Source of the DNA: Bacteroidales bacterium
Lineage (GTDB): Bacteria > Bacteroidota > Bacteroidia > Bacteroidales > UBA3824
Length of the DNA stretch: 48,681 bases
Direction of reading: 5' to 3'
Assembly: GCA_016293845.1 (NCBI GenBank)
Contig: JAEDDH010000025.1
Coordinates: forward strand, 1-48,681
The notes under the pieces were generated by a model, which saw only the letters and a list, made by a program, of their open reading frames with translations, was not told where the DNA came from and did not search any database. Positions 24,230-33,656 of this stretch are shown one piece after another (positions within the stretch are counted from its first letter, which is position 1; each line of letters starts with the position of its first letter). Both the position numbers and the translations under genes were made by a program.

Positions 24230-26413
24230 ATGGAACAGGAGTTTAATGAAGAGTACAAGGTGGCTCTTTTTGAGTCTTTTTTTGCAGCATTGCCTGCAAG
24301 TTTTCAGTCAGAGGGCATTCGTAGTCAGTTGTGGACGTGCTACGAGTTTGCTTACGAAGCGCACAAGGGGGTAAGGCGCAAAGGAGGTAATCATGATCCT
24401 TATATTACGCATCCTGTGGCGGTGGCTATTATCGTGGCCAACGAGATTGGTCTTGGCGTGAGTGCTGTGATGGCAGCCTTGCTTCACGATGTGGTAGAGG
24501 ATACAGAGTATACTCATGATGATATTGAGCGGCGGTTTGGTAATACAATAGCAAATATTGTTGATGGTCTTACCAAAATTACCAACGTTTACGATGCTAA
24601 GCAAAACGCTCAGGCCAACACCTTTAAAAAGATGTTGCTTGGTATTCCTCACGACCCTCGTGTGGCTTTTGTAAAAATTGCCGACCGCATTCACAATATG
24701 CGCACCATTGAGGATATGCCCGATGGTACACGTCAGATTAAGGCGGGTGAAAACCTTTATGTTTATGTGCCTCTTGCCGATCAGTTGGGTCTTTATGATG
24801 TTAAAAACGAACTCGAAGATCTTAGTTTTAAATATGTTAACCCTATGGCTTATAAGGAGATTACTTATTATGTAGATTCTTCGGTTGATGTTCGCAACGA
24901 TTTGATGTCGTATTTTAAACTCGACTTAATGAGGGTGTTGGTAAATACATCGCACACTTGTAAACTCTCTGTTATCACCAAATCTTTGTTTCAGACTTGG
25001 ACGGTAATGCAAAATACCGGCAAATCATTTAGCGAAGTTAATAATTATCAAGCCGTTAGAATAGTATTTAAACACGATACTGAAGATCCAAATGCGATTA
25101 TTCAGATGCATTATAATATATATGCATCGGTAATTAGCCATTTCCCCGAAAAGAGCGGTAGCAAGCGCGATTATGTAATTTCGCCAAAGAAAAATGGTTT
25201 TAAGGCACTTGTTTTTCAGGTGATGTATGATGGCAATTGGATGGAAGTTCAAATACTTACCGAAGAAAACGACTTAGTGGCACACAGGGGATACTCTCCT
25301 TCGCATCCCACACGAATGGGACTTGATGCCTTGAAAAATAAACTTATTAAATTAGATATAAATGGAGATGCTGTGGATTTGATAAAACGTTTTAGAAGTC
25401 TTGCCACAGCATCTACTATTTTAGTGTTTACCCCCAAGGGTGATATTATTGAGTTACCCATAGGATCCACAGTTCTTGATTTTGCTTTTGCAATTCACGA
25501 CAAAATGGGGCAGCATTGTCTTGCGGCAACAATTGAACATAAAGTTGTGCCTATTAATTACGAGCTTAAAACCACCGACCAAGTATCTGTTTTGACATCG
25601 CCAAGTGTTAAGCCTAATCCCGGATGGATGGAATTTGTAGCATCCGACAAGGCTAAACAATGGCTCGACAACTATTTTAAGAAGAATAACGAGATACTTA
25701 AAACCGAAGCGATTCGAGGAAAACAGATGTTTCACTATCTGATGTCGCGAAACCGTATGCTTGCCGATAGTATTGTAATGCACAAACTTATAGTGCAATA
25801 CAAACTTATTGATAGTAACGAACTTTATCAAAAAATAGCTCGTTGCGAAATATTACTCGACGAATTACTTGAGAGTGTTAAGCATATTAAGCAGATTATT
25901 GATGGCTGGCGCAAAAATCGCCGCAAAGGTGGCGAAGATAAAATTCCTCTTGTGGTAGAAATTGATTACAAAAAGCCGTTGCTCATTACCAACAATATAG
26001 CTCATATACTTGCACCCTGTTGTTGCCCGATTCCTGGCGACAATGCGTTGGCTTGCACCGACGATGAAGGCATAGTGTTTATTCACCGCAAGGAGTGTAT
26101 TAATGCAAAAAAACTTGCTGCCACTCGAGGCAAACAAACCACTAAGGTAGTTTGGGGCGATGATTTGGATCCTGTTTATGCACCTATTACCATTCAGGGG
26201 TCCGACCGAAAGGGAATGCTTCTCGATATTGCCTCTATGCTCTGCAATAGTGGAATTAATATTAAGTCGGTAAACTTAGAGGTTAACGATGGAATTTATG
26301 ATGGTTCTATTGGCGTGATGGTAAAGAATGCATCTGTTCTCGATGATATTATTTCAAAATTGGCTAAGATTGTAGTTATGGTTAGCCGCCGAAATAGCTA
26401 TTCGTTGCGTTGA
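24230..26413 (+). CDS. Rel/SpoT-family protein with likely hydrolase-only activity
   Basis: A 727-residue RSH protein. The HD hydrolase domain is intact (residues about 35-190): THPV at 60-63, LLHDVVEDT at 85-93 and KIADRIHNMRT near 149-159. The synthetase domain (about 240-360) departs from consensus: no R-x-K-x-x-x-S-I-x-x-K segment, NNYQAVRIV instead of D-L-x-A-x-R, and GFKALVFQ instead of GYxSLHT. TGS (about 394-455), a CCCPIPGD segment near 605 and an ACT domain (about 655-727) complete it. I infer (p)ppGpp degradation without synthesis. The sigma factor gene starts 14 bases later. Confidence 0.88.
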   Translation: MEQEFNEEYKVALFESFFAALPASFQSEGIRSQLWTCYEFAYEAHKGVRRKGGNHDPYITHPVAVAIIVANEIGLGVSAVMAALLHDVVEDTEYTHDDIERRFGNTIANIVDGLTKITNVYDAKQNAQANTFKKMLLGIPHDPRVAFVKIADRIHNMRTIEDMPDGTRQIKAGENLYVYVPLADQLGLYDVKNELEDLSFKYVNPMAYKEITYYVDSSVDVRNDLMSYFKLDLMRVLVNTSHTCKLSVITKSLFQTWTVMQNTGKSFSEVNNYQAVRIVFKHDTEDPNAIIQMHYNIYASVISHFPEKSGSKRDYVISPKKNGFKALVFQVMYDGNWMEVQILTEENDLVAHRGYSPSHPTRMGLDALKNKLIKLDINGDAVDLIKRFRSLATASTILVFTPKGDIIELPIGSTVLDFAFAIHDKMGQHCLAATIEHKVVPINYELKTTDQVSVLTSPSVKPNPGWMEFVASDKAKQWLDNYFKKNNEILKTEAIRGKQMFHYLMSRNRMLADSIVMHKLIVQYKLIDSNELYQKIARCEILLDELLESVKHIKQIIDGWRKNRRKGGEDKIPLVVEIDYKKPLLITNNIAHILAPCCCPIPGDNALACTDDEGIVFIHRKECINAKKLAATRGKQTTKVVWGDDLDPVYAPITIQGSDRKGMLLDIASMLCNSGINIKSVNLEVNDGIYDGSIGVMVKNASVLDDIISKLAKIVVMVSRRNSYSLR

Positions 26414-26427
26414 TAAATATTCTTCAG

Positions 26428-27045
26428 ATGAACGATATTAAAACCCTATCCGACATACAGTTAGTTGCCCATTATAAATCTGGTGGTAATCCTCAGTATG
26501 TGGGAGAACTTTATCGAAGATATTCTAAACTTTGCTTTTTAATCTGCCTTAAATACCTAAAAAATAGCAATGATGCGCAAGAGGCTGGCGTTCAGGTGTT
26601 TGAAAACATTCTCCATTCTTTAAAAAAATACAATGTTGACAATTTTCGCAATTGGCTAATGACCGTTTGCCGCAACCATTGTTTCTATTTGTTGAAGCAG
26701 GAACAAAAAATTAGAGATTTTAACACTTTTTTTGAAAAAAATTCCGAAGAATTTGCGGAATTCGAATCCGATTTTTATCTATATGGTGAAGAAGACAGTA
26801 GAGAAACGCGCTTTGAACAACTTTCGCAAGCAATGAACCGGCTTTCCGATATGCAGAAAGAGTGCCTGAGGCTATTCTTTTGGGAAGGTCGCTCGTATGC
26901 CGACATCGAAAAAATTCTAAATGTGTCAGCTATGCAAGTAAAGTCTGCTATACAAAACGGCAAACGCAGGCTGAGAATTATGCTTGGCAATATGCACGCC
27001 GATGTGTGGATTGTGGCGCTTTTTGTTTGGTGCTGTTTTAAATAA
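26428..27045 (+). CDS. ECF-type sigma-70 factor
   Basis: A 205-residue RNA polymerase sigma factor of the extracytoplasmic-function group. The start is ATG 26428; a TTG at 26410 gives a longer frame overlapping the Rel gene. Region 2 (about 15-85) contains YRRYSKLCFLICLKYLKNSN and NFRNWLMTVCRNH. Region 4 (about 130-195) has QKECLRLFFWEGRSYADIEK followed by a helix-turn-helix VSAMQVKSAIQNGKRRLR. It is followed by a membrane anti-sigma-like gene. Confidence 0.88.
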   Translation: MNDIKTLSDIQLVAHYKSGGNPQYVGELYRRYSKLCFLICLKYLKNSNDAQEAGVQVFENILHSLKKYNVDNFRNWLMTVCRNHCFYLLKQEQKIRDFNTFFEKNSEEFAEFESDFYLYGEEDSRETRFEQLSQAMNRLSDMQKECLRLFFWEGRSYADIEKILNVSAMQVKSAIQNGKRRLRIMLGNMHADVWIVALFVWCCFK

Positions 27046-27069
27046 AGTGAATTTTAAACTATTGTAACA

Positions 27070-27996
27070 ATGAAAAGTAATGTAGAAAATTGTATCGGAC
27101 TCGAAGATTTGCAAGCGTATGCAGATGGAACTCTCGACAGTTTTGCTCGGGCTTCTGTTGAAGCGTATTTAGATAAGTGCCCTATCTGTGCCGATATTTA
27201 CGAAGGTTTGCAGATTGCAGCGCAGCAGAATATCAATGTTGACCTCGAAACCGAAAAACTCAATACCCGTATATCCGACATTGTGGACAAAAAGCAGCAT
27301 AACAAGCGTCCTACAATTACTGTGGTGCTTTCGGCTCTTGCGGTGGCTGCATCTATCGCGGCAGTCTACTTAGTTTTCAACGGAGTAAATAAATCTCAGA
27401 ATATCAACGAAATAGATATTGTGGCTGAGCATAATCCTAATACCACAGAGCCCAATCAACAGCAGCCCGAATTACCCGACAATACATCCAGCGATGCTCA
27501 AAATGTTTCCGATAATCCTGCAACACCGTCTAAAACAGAAGCTAAATCCGATGACAAACCATTGGTGCAACCGTCGAAACCTTCAAACCATAGCGAATCG
27601 GTTATTCTTCGTGGTGGCGATTCAAAGAAAGGCAACACTTCTATGCCGCCCGAAACTCTCTCTGCAATTAATAAACTTATTTCGGCAGGCGAGTTTTTTG
27701 ATGCAAAAGATATTCTCGAAGATATTCTCAACGATTATCCCGACGACTACAATGCGCATTATTGTCTTGGTGTGTGCAATGTAAACCTCGGCTATTATCA
27801 GCCTGCATTAAATACATTTGAGCGTATAGAGAAAGTGTCTGATTTAGACCAATTTGCTGTGAAATATTACAAAGCCCTCTGCCTAATTCACTTAGACCGC
27901 AAGCCCGAAGCCAAAAAACTGCTTGGCGAGGTGGATGCTCACGGTGGCGAATTTGGCAAAAAGGCTGCCGAGGTATTGCTTACGATAGGAGATTAA
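27070..27996 (+). CDS. anti-sigma-like zinc-finger membrane protein with TPR
   Basis: A 308-residue protein. Residues 1-45 resemble the zf-HC2 anti-sigma domain (C-x2-L-x2-YADGTL...YLDKCPICADI), but a Tyr stands where the usual zinc-ligand His sits before the CxxC. One membrane helix lies at about 80-102 (ITVVLSALAVAASIAAVYLV). A Pro/Ser/Asn-rich linker (about 110-190) leads to a C-terminal TPR-like domain (about 195-305). It probably holds the preceding sigma factor at the membrane; loss of the His makes zinc binding doubtful. Confidence 0.78.
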   Translation: MKSNVENCIGLEDLQAYADGTLDSFARASVEAYLDKCPICADIYEGLQIAAQQNINVDLETEKLNTRISDIVDKKQHNKRPTITVVLSALAVAASIAAVYLVFNGVNKSQNINEIDIVAEHNPNTTEPNQQQPELPDNTSSDAQNVSDNPATPSKTEAKSDDKPLVQPSKPSNHSESVILRGGDSKKGNTSMPPETLSAINKLISAGEFFDAKDILEDILNDYPDDYNAHYCLGVCNVNLGYYQPALNTFERIEKVSDLDQFAVKYYKALCLIHLDRKPEAKKLLGEVDAHGGEFGKKAAEVLLTIGD

Positions 27997-28002
27997 CGGT
28001 GG

Positions 28003-28467
28003 TTATTCTGATTTAATCTCCTCTGCTATGGTTTGGCACGCATTCTCCAACAACTCTATCACCTTATAAAAATCCTTTTCGTCGCCGTAATAGGGGTCGG
28101 GGACGGAGTTGTAGCCGGTGATTCCGTTGAAATAGTCGGCTATGAAGCGGATTTTTTTCAAGTATTCGGGTTGGGGACATATACGGCGTAGGTGCGAGAT
28201 GTTGTCGGAATCCATTCCTATTATGAGGTCGAAGTTGGCAAAATCGTCGCTCGAAACCTTGCGGGCACGGTGGCGCATAGTGTATCCCTTTTTGCGGGCG
28301 GCACTGCGCATACGGCTGTCGGGCTCTTCGCCAGTGTGGTAGCCGATGAGTCCCGCCGAATCTACCGTTACGCCTTTAATATTATTTTTGCTTATTACCG
28401 AATCCATAACACATTCTGCCATCGGACTCCGGCATATATTCCCTAAACAGACAAATAGTATATTCAT
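28003..28467 (-). CDS. low-molecular-weight protein-tyrosine phosphatase
   Basis: A 154-residue LMW phosphatase. The P-loop is VCLGNICRSPMAE (C-x5-R-S) near residues 6-18, and the general-acid loop is VPDPYYGDEKDF near 122. It removes phosphate from tyrosine residues, often of envelope polysaccharide kinases; no kinase is next to it. It converges on the anti-sigma gene with six bases between stops. The upstream region is the heptad repeat array. Confidence 0.92.
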   Translation of the reverse strand: MNILFVCLGNICRSPMAECVMDSVISKNNIKGVTVDSAGLIGYHTGEEPDSRMRSAARKKGYTMRHRARKVSSDDFANFDLIIGMDSDNISHLRRICPQPEYLKKIRFIADYFNGITGYNSVPDPYYGDEKDFYKVIELLENACQTIAEEIKSE

Positions 28468-28470
28468 TTT

Positions 28471-28568
28471 TAATTGTTAATTATTAATTGTGAATTATGA
28501 ATTATGAATTGTGAATTATGAATTGTGAATTATGAATTATGAATTGTGAATTATGCATTATGCATTAA
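28471..28568. repeat. 14 tandem heptads (G/T)AATTRT
   Basis: Seven-base units TAATTGT, TAATTAT, GAATTAT, GAATTGT and, at the right end, GCATTAT and GCATTAA run without gap. The right end covers the last codons and stop of the large gene; the left end sits against the phosphatase start codon. Confidence 0.9.
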
Positions 28569-31500
28569 TCACAATTCCCGCTTCGTTTGTCTTTCCGTTC
28601 ATAATGATGGTGAGCGGATGCTTAAAACGAATATGGCGGAAGTGTTTTGTAGTGTTTATAAGTGTTTGTTTTTCAAGTATTTCTCTATGAATAAAACATG
28701 TGCGGCTACCGTTTTGCACTGCAAAATATCCCACGTTCATCGAAGTGATGTTGTGGAAGAAGTGCGAACCGTGCGAAAAATCAAGCGGATAGTTTTCGAG
28801 ACTTGTCTCCACTATTACTGCCGCGTTGGTAATCTGCGACCATTGCACGGGAACGCCCAAAAATCTGTCGCTTGTGCCCCAACGTCCAGGACCTATTAGC
28901 ACGTATTTGCGTTTTTCGGCTGCCATTTCGGCGTTGAGATACTCGATCTCTTTGCACATCTCCTGAGTTTCGAGTTTTGAAAACTTGCTTTCGTCGATGT
29001 AGATCACGTCGGTGATGGTGTCGATAATGCCGTTGCCGAGACTTTGATTGGTGTAGAGCAACATAGATGCCTTGTCGTATTTTGACATATCTATACTGGC
29101 GTTGGCAAAATTGCTTACCATCGGCTTTATTTGCAAAAGGTAAAACGAGGGTTTGCCATTCTTGTTTTTGTTGAGGTTTACAGCAAATTCTATCTCTACC
29201 GGCGAACCAAATGCGTCTTTTACAGCGTTGAGTATCAAGTCGATAGTTTCGGCAAGCGGGAAATAGTTGAATTGCAGCACATCGGCAAAGTTTACAATTC
29301 GTGCGCCCGCTCCGTCGAGACCCGGCGAAAGATATTGATTGTCGTAATCGTAAACAGAGGCAAGGTGTTTTAGTGAACCGTGTTTTTCGGCATCGTAAAT
29401 ATTGAGCAGTTTGAGGGCTGCAAGTTCGCCGTTGTTTAGCAGGTCGATCTCCTTGTTTGAGAGGTCGAGAGCATAAAACTTTGTCTGAGTGGATTTTAGC
29501 AGGTCGCTCGTAGTGTACATTGATATATTCGGGTATTTAGGCGAAAAACGGTACGACGGCCATCCGCCCACCACATAACAACCTAATCCAACGCCAATAA
29601 CAGCGTATCCCTCTTCGGGTTTCATATCGGCAACGGGATAAAAGTTGTAACTTTGCGCCACACCCGAAATATGGGGATAGAAATAGTTTCCAAACCTACT
29701 TCCCACCACCTCTTGGATAATGATTGCCATCTTCTCCTCCTCGATATTATGCTGAACGGCAGCATAATAGTTGCGTGCTGTTTCGCTGTAAACCGATGCG
29801 TAAATCAGTTTTATGGCGTTGCAAACAAGTTCGAGAGTAGCCTCCTTATTGTCTTTTTCGTTGGGAATGATATAGGTGTCGAAAACACCTGCAAACGGTT
29901 GGCTAACAGAGTCTTCGGATGTAGACGACGAACGTATTGCCAAAGGATTATCGGTTTGGCTGATGATAGTTTTTATTTTGTCGCGTATCGAATCGCTGAG
30001 ATGCCCTTTGTAAAACAACTCGCGGATTTTTTCGTAAGGTGTACTTTTGTCTAACAACTTTATAAACAGGTCGTTTTGATTGATAAACTTACGAAATTCG
30101 TCGGTGCCGATTATAACTGTAACGGGAGCAAGGATGTTGATACGCTGCGATAGTTTTGTATCTTCAAGATTGTAAATAAGAGTGTCGATAAACGCCAATC
30201 CGCGACCCTTGCCTCCGAGCGAACCCGATGCGAGGGTGATGATGTTGCGCTCGTCGATGCTTGAAGTCTCGTCAAACGATAGAATCTTGCCACGTTTTTT
30301 GTTGGCGCGGTAGTCGGTAATGGCTTTGAGAATTTCTTGACGACGTGTTGGTACATCGTTGATACTATTCATTTTAATATCGTTGATGGTTTTTGCCAAC
30401 TGAATTTCGCCACGTCCCATAAGCCAAATAGAGAACTGGTTTTTAACTGCGTGACGGAAAATTGATTCGTCGGGCATATCTTTGAGCATCAATTCAAACT
30501 CGCGTAGCGAACGAGCCTTGCCGAGAATATCGCCCGCACGGTTGCGGAAAATAAAGTCGCCAAAACCGAGGTATTTTATTAGGTAACGTTTAAGATTGTC
30601 AAGCAGCGAATCGTCGTTTTTGTTAATAAAGAAAACTTTTTCTTCTTTGTAAATCGACGTGTTGATATCCTTTAAGTCCTTGCTACTTTGGAATATAACT
30701 GGCACAGTATACACTTGGCTGCGCATATATTTCACAAATTTCAAACCCGCCTCGGTGTCGAGCCGTCCTGCCCATTCAAACTCAATGTCGGATATTACGC
30801 AAGTGAGGTAGTCTTTGAAGCGGTTGAACACCGTAATTGCCTCCTCGTAGTTGCGTGCGTGGAGAATTTTTGGACGCGACCGCATTTTAACAATCTTGTC
30901 AAGTTCCTTTTTCTCAACCTCTTGAATAATTTTTTCCTCCTGACCAAATACAATGTTATACAGCATCTCTAAATATTTGGAATAGTAAACCGGCGAATCT
31001 TCGATAAGCAGAATCACTCGCACAAGACCCAATTGAGTGTCGTTTTCTACGTTGATGCTGTCTTCGCGGTTTTTTACTATTGTGAAGAAAATATTGCTGT
31101 CGCCCGTCCACACAAACAGTTTGTCGATAGAGTTTACAGTGGGCACAATCTCCTCGTAGTGTTTCACCTCCTCTTTTTTGTTGACGAGCAGATACACAGG
31201 CATGTTTTCGTTGATGGCGCGGATTTTGCGGCTGAGGTCAACGGTTTCGTCGCTGAGGGTGCCGGGCATAATAATCACCATATCGATATTGGCATTTTGC
31301 ACAGCGTCCAAAGCCTCCTCCTCGGTGCTTACGCCAGTGATTCGAGGCAAAGTGTATAGACTGAATTGATGCACGTCGCCAAGAAATTTCTCAAAGAATG
31401 AGTCCTCGTTTTCAAGCACAAACGCATCATAAAGCGTTGCTACAAAGAGCACGTGCTGCACCTTGTACTTCATCATATCGAGGTAGATATACTTGTCGAT

Positions 31501-32766
31501 CATCTGTTGGTTGAAGTATGTCTGCAGCGGTTTGCGGTTTTGGGTAAGACGTTGACGGAAGTTCGCCTCCTTGTCAAAAGTCTGCACTTTGGCGGTGCGG
31601 TGAATTATTGAGCGTCCCTTAACGGCGTTGATATATCCGGCGATTAGTTGGGCAATGTTGGCAAGCATCTCCTTTTCCTCGTCCACAAATACCTTTGTAT
31701 CAGGGAAATCCTTGTAGTAAAACACCTCAATGCTGCCCTTGTTGCTGTCGATGGTAACAAACTGCTCTTTGAGGCTGATGGGCGAGGTCTCAAACATCTC
31801 GCTGAGGTATTCTCTGCCATCGAAACGAATACGGGCACAGGCATATTCGCTGTATCGCATACCCGACGGAATGGCTGCGCAAATCTCGGCGAGAGTGGAT
31901 TCCAATTCCTTGCCCTGACGAATGATGTCGGTGGTGCGATTGATGGCGTTCAGCTCCTTGATGCGTCGGTGGAGTATACGGTTTACCTTTTTGATATTTT
32001 CGTTACTTGCCACGCCTGAGAGCAGCACTACAAGGTTGTTTACAAGATAACGCTCCTCAGGAAGAAACAGTTCTTCACTGTGTTTGGATGCGTTTTCAAA
32101 CGACGATGCAGCTACCTTTTTGCGGTAATAAACCTCTATGGTACAGTTAGTTCCATCTTCACTTGTGTACGATTGTGTAAGTCCCTGTCCGCATTGCTCA
32201 AAATTTTCAGATGTGAACACCTTACCGTTGAAAGTGATACGTGCAACGGCGTATTTTGGGTGTTGGAATGCATTTGGCAGTGAGTCGCAAATCTGTTTGA
32301 TGGCTGGGAAAATATCATCAGAAGGGTGGGCGAGTAGGGTAGACGCCTGACGCATACTGTCCATCTCTTTGAGGCGTTCGGCGTATTTGTCGCTCAGTAT
32401 GCTGAGTTTTTTGGCGTTGGTTTGTTGCTTTATAATGAGGAGGAGCATATTTGTGGTCTTGTCGAAACGCTCGGCAATCTCCTCGCCTTCTTTTTCGATG
32501 ATAGCCTTTTTGTTGGTGAATACCGCAAGGCTGTCGTAACTATATAAGTGATAATCGGTTTCGCTTGGTTTTGGGGTTGCTCCTTCGGGATAGAATACCG
32601 CCTTGTGAGCAATCTTTATGTCGAATTTGTAATGGATAAGTCTGTTTTTCAGTTCGTTGCACCATTGTGTAAAAAACTGTCCCAAATCATAATCGGGAGG
32701 ATAGTTGTTCGATGATATTTCGATAATAGCATCGCAATAGTCTTGAATAAATTTAGAATCTGCCAT
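28558..32766 (-). CDS. large sensor-like protein with GAF, receiver-like and PEP-synthase ATP-grasp domains
   Basis: A 1402-residue protein; the start is ATG 32766 (MADSKFIQDYCDAI), since the longer frame overlaps its promoter. Two related GAF-like repeats lie at about 145-255 and 285-385 (each with AVARITFNGK/ACARIRFDGR and IEVYY/IEVFY). A receiver-like fold follows at about 435-560 without a phospho-acceptor Asp. A second, at about 580-745, has IEDSP and a candidate Asp660 (CVISDIEF). The C-terminal part is the PEP synthase/PPDK nucleotide-binding domain (SGSLGGKGRGLAF, AIRSSSTSEDS, FAGVFDTY). The swivelling His domain and the PEP-binding barrel are absent. It cannot be a full PEP synthase, and its role is unknown. 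Confidence 0.8.
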   Translation of the reverse strand: MADSKFIQDYCDAIIEISSNNYPPDYDLGQFFTQWCNELKNRLIHYKFDIKIAHKAVFYPEGATPKPSETDYHLYSYDSLAVFTNKKAIIEKEGEEIAERFDKTTNMLLLIIKQQTNAKKLSILSDKYAERLKEMDSMRQASTLLAHPSDDIFPAIKQICDSLPNAFQHPKYAVARITFNGKVFTSENFEQCGQGLTQSYTSEDGTNCTIEVYYRKKVAASSFENASKHSEELFLPEERYLVNNLVVLLSGVASNENIKKVNRILHRRIKELNAINRTTDIIRQGKELESTLAEICAAIPSGMRYSEYACARIRFDGREYLSEMFETSPISLKEQFVTIDSNKGSIEVFYYKDFPDTKVFVDEEKEMLANIAQLIAGYINAVKGRSIIHRTAKVQTFDKEANFRQRLTQNRKPLQTYFNQQMIDKYIYLDMMKYKVQHVLFVATLYDAFVLENEDSFFEKFLGDVHQFSLYTLPRITGVSTEEEALDAVQNANIDMVIIMPGTLSDETVDLSRKIRAINENMPVYLLVNKKEEVKHYEEIVPTVNSIDKLFVWTGDSNIFFTIVKNREDSINVENDTQLGLVRVILLIEDSPVYYSKYLEMLYNIVFGQEEKIIQEVEKKELDKIVKMRSRPKILHARNYEEAITVFNRFKDYLTCVISDIEFEWAGRLDTEAGLKFVKYMRSQVYTVPVIFQSSKDLKDINTSIYKEEKVFFINKNDDSLLDNLKRYLIKYLGFGDFIFRNRAGDILGKARSLREFELMLKDMPDESIFRHAVKNQFSIWLMGRGEIQLAKTINDIKMNSINDVPTRRQEILKAITDYRANKKRGKILSFDETSSIDERNIITLASGSLGGKGRGLAFIDTLIYNLEDTKLSQRINILAPVTVIIGTDEFRKFINQNDLFIKLLDKSTPYEKIRELFYKGHLSDSIRDKIKTIISQTDNPLAIRSSSTSEDSVSQPFAGVFDTYIIPNEKDNKEATLELVCNAIKLIYASVYSETARNYYAAVQHNIEEEKMAIIIQEVVGSRFGNYFYPHISGVAQSYNFYPVADMKPEEGYAVIGVGLGCYVVGGWPSYRFSPKYPNISMYTTSDLLKSTQTKFYALDLSNKEIDLLNNGELAALKLLNIYDAEKHGSLKHLASVYDYDNQYLSPGLDGAGARIVNFADVLQFNYFPLAETIDLILNAVKDAFGSPVEIEFAVNLNKNKNGKPSFYLLQIKPMVSNFANASIDMSKYDKASMLLYTNQSLGNGIIDTITDVIYIDESKFSKLETQEMCKEIEYLNAEMAAEKRKYVLIGPGRWGTSDRFLGVPVQWSQITNAAVIVETSLENYPLDFSHGSHFFHNITSMNVGYFAVQNGSRTCFIHREILEKQTLINTTKHFRHIRFKHPLTIIMNGKTNEAGIVINA

Positions 32767-32790
32767 TAGTTTTGGTTTTGTTTGCAGAAA

Positions 32791-32821
32791 CAAATTTAGG
32801 GAAAAGAATTTTGATTTGCAA
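32791..32821 (-). promoter_or_regulatory. promoter of the large sensor-like gene
   Basis: Minus-strand ATTG (plus 32819-32822), about 20 bases, then TAAATTTG (plus 32791-32798). It interleaves with the divergent promoter of the membrane protein gene. Confidence 0.5.
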
Positions 32822-32840
32822 TAATAATTTCGTATTTTTG
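32810..32840 (+). promoter_or_regulatory. promoter of the membrane protein gene
   Basis: TTTG (32810-32813), 19 bases, then TATTTTTG (32833-32840). The gene start is 24 bases downstream. Confidence 0.6.
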
Positions 32841-32864
32841 TGTACAACTATTATTATACTAAAA

Positions 32865-33560
32865 ATGGAATCTGTAAACTATATTATTGCCGGATCATTT
32901 ATTGTTTTAGCCTTTCTGGTAAATAAGTTTCCAAAATTGCTGAGCCGATACGACAGTATTCCCGACGAAAACAAACCTGCCGCCAAACGTCTGTCGGTCA
33001 ATATGTTGTTGATTATAGGAATTGGTGCCCTTGTGCTTGGGTTGGTTGTTTCGTTGGCGGGATTGTCAGGTATTTGGAGCGGAGCACCTATTCTTTTTAT
33101 CCTTTTGGTAACAGTCGTTTATCTGGTAAAGTACGTAAAGTTAGGTCCTTTTGAAAAAAATTCAGTAAAAGCCTCTATTGTTATTATGGTGTTGATTGTG
33201 TGTGCGGGAATTGTATCGACGTTGATAGGAGTTAGAGAACCCGAAATCACCATCTCCGACCAACAGATGCATATCTCAGGCATTTATGGCAACGATTATA
33301 ATCTCACTGATATTGAATACGTTACACTAAAAGACGAAACTCCTGTCACCACATTCAAATCTAATGGGTTTGGTATGGGCGGTATTAAAAAAGGACATTT
33401 TGACGTTAAAGGCGATGGCATTTGTCTTCTCTTTGTTTCTGGCAACGGCAAATGTATCCGTCTAAAAACCAAATCAGACGTTATCTACATCAACTTTGCC
33501 GACGAAACTGCCACGGTGGATTTGTTTAATAAGTTGGAGAATGTGATTAATAGTGATTAA
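32865..33560 (+). CDS. membrane protein with DUF3784-like N-terminus and PH-like domain
   Basis: A 231-residue protein. The start is ATG 32865, just after the promoter. Four hydrophobic segments lie at about 5-24, 47-66, 69-90 and 102-120. The first, followed by FPKLLSRYDSIPDENK, resembles DUF3784. Residues about 125-231 form a beta-rich domain (EITISDQQMHISGIYGNDYN, IRLKTKSDVIYINFAD), like bacterial PH domains. It is likely in the inner membrane with the PH part cytoplasmic. Function unknown. Confidence 0.7.
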   Translation: MESVNYIIAGSFIVLAFLVNKFPKLLSRYDSIPDENKPAAKRLSVNMLLIIGIGALVLGLVVSLAGLSGIWSGAPILFILLVTVVYLVKYVKLGPFEKNSVKASIVIMVLIVCAGIVSTLIGVREPEITISDQQMHISGIYGNDYNLTDIEYVTLKDETPVTTFKSNGFGMGGIKKGHFDVKGDGICLLFVSGNGKCIRLKTKSDVIYINFADETATVDLFNKLENVINSD

Positions 33561-33566
33561 TGAAAA

Positions 33567-33600
33567 TTTGTTAGAATGTTAATAAATAATCCTATCTTTG
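33567..33600 (+). promoter_or_regulatory. promoter of ligA
   Basis: TTTG (33567-33570) and TATCTTTG (33593-33600), with a spacer of 22, slightly long. Confidence 0.5.
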
Positions 33601-33656
33601 CACATAGAACGATACCATATATATATAAGGTGTCGTTGTAAATAAACAAACACATT

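Noticed and set aside
28558..32766. Complete PEP synthase or PPDK
   Set aside because: The swivelling phosphohistidine domain and the PEP-binding barrel are absent; the N-terminal half is sensory-type sequence.
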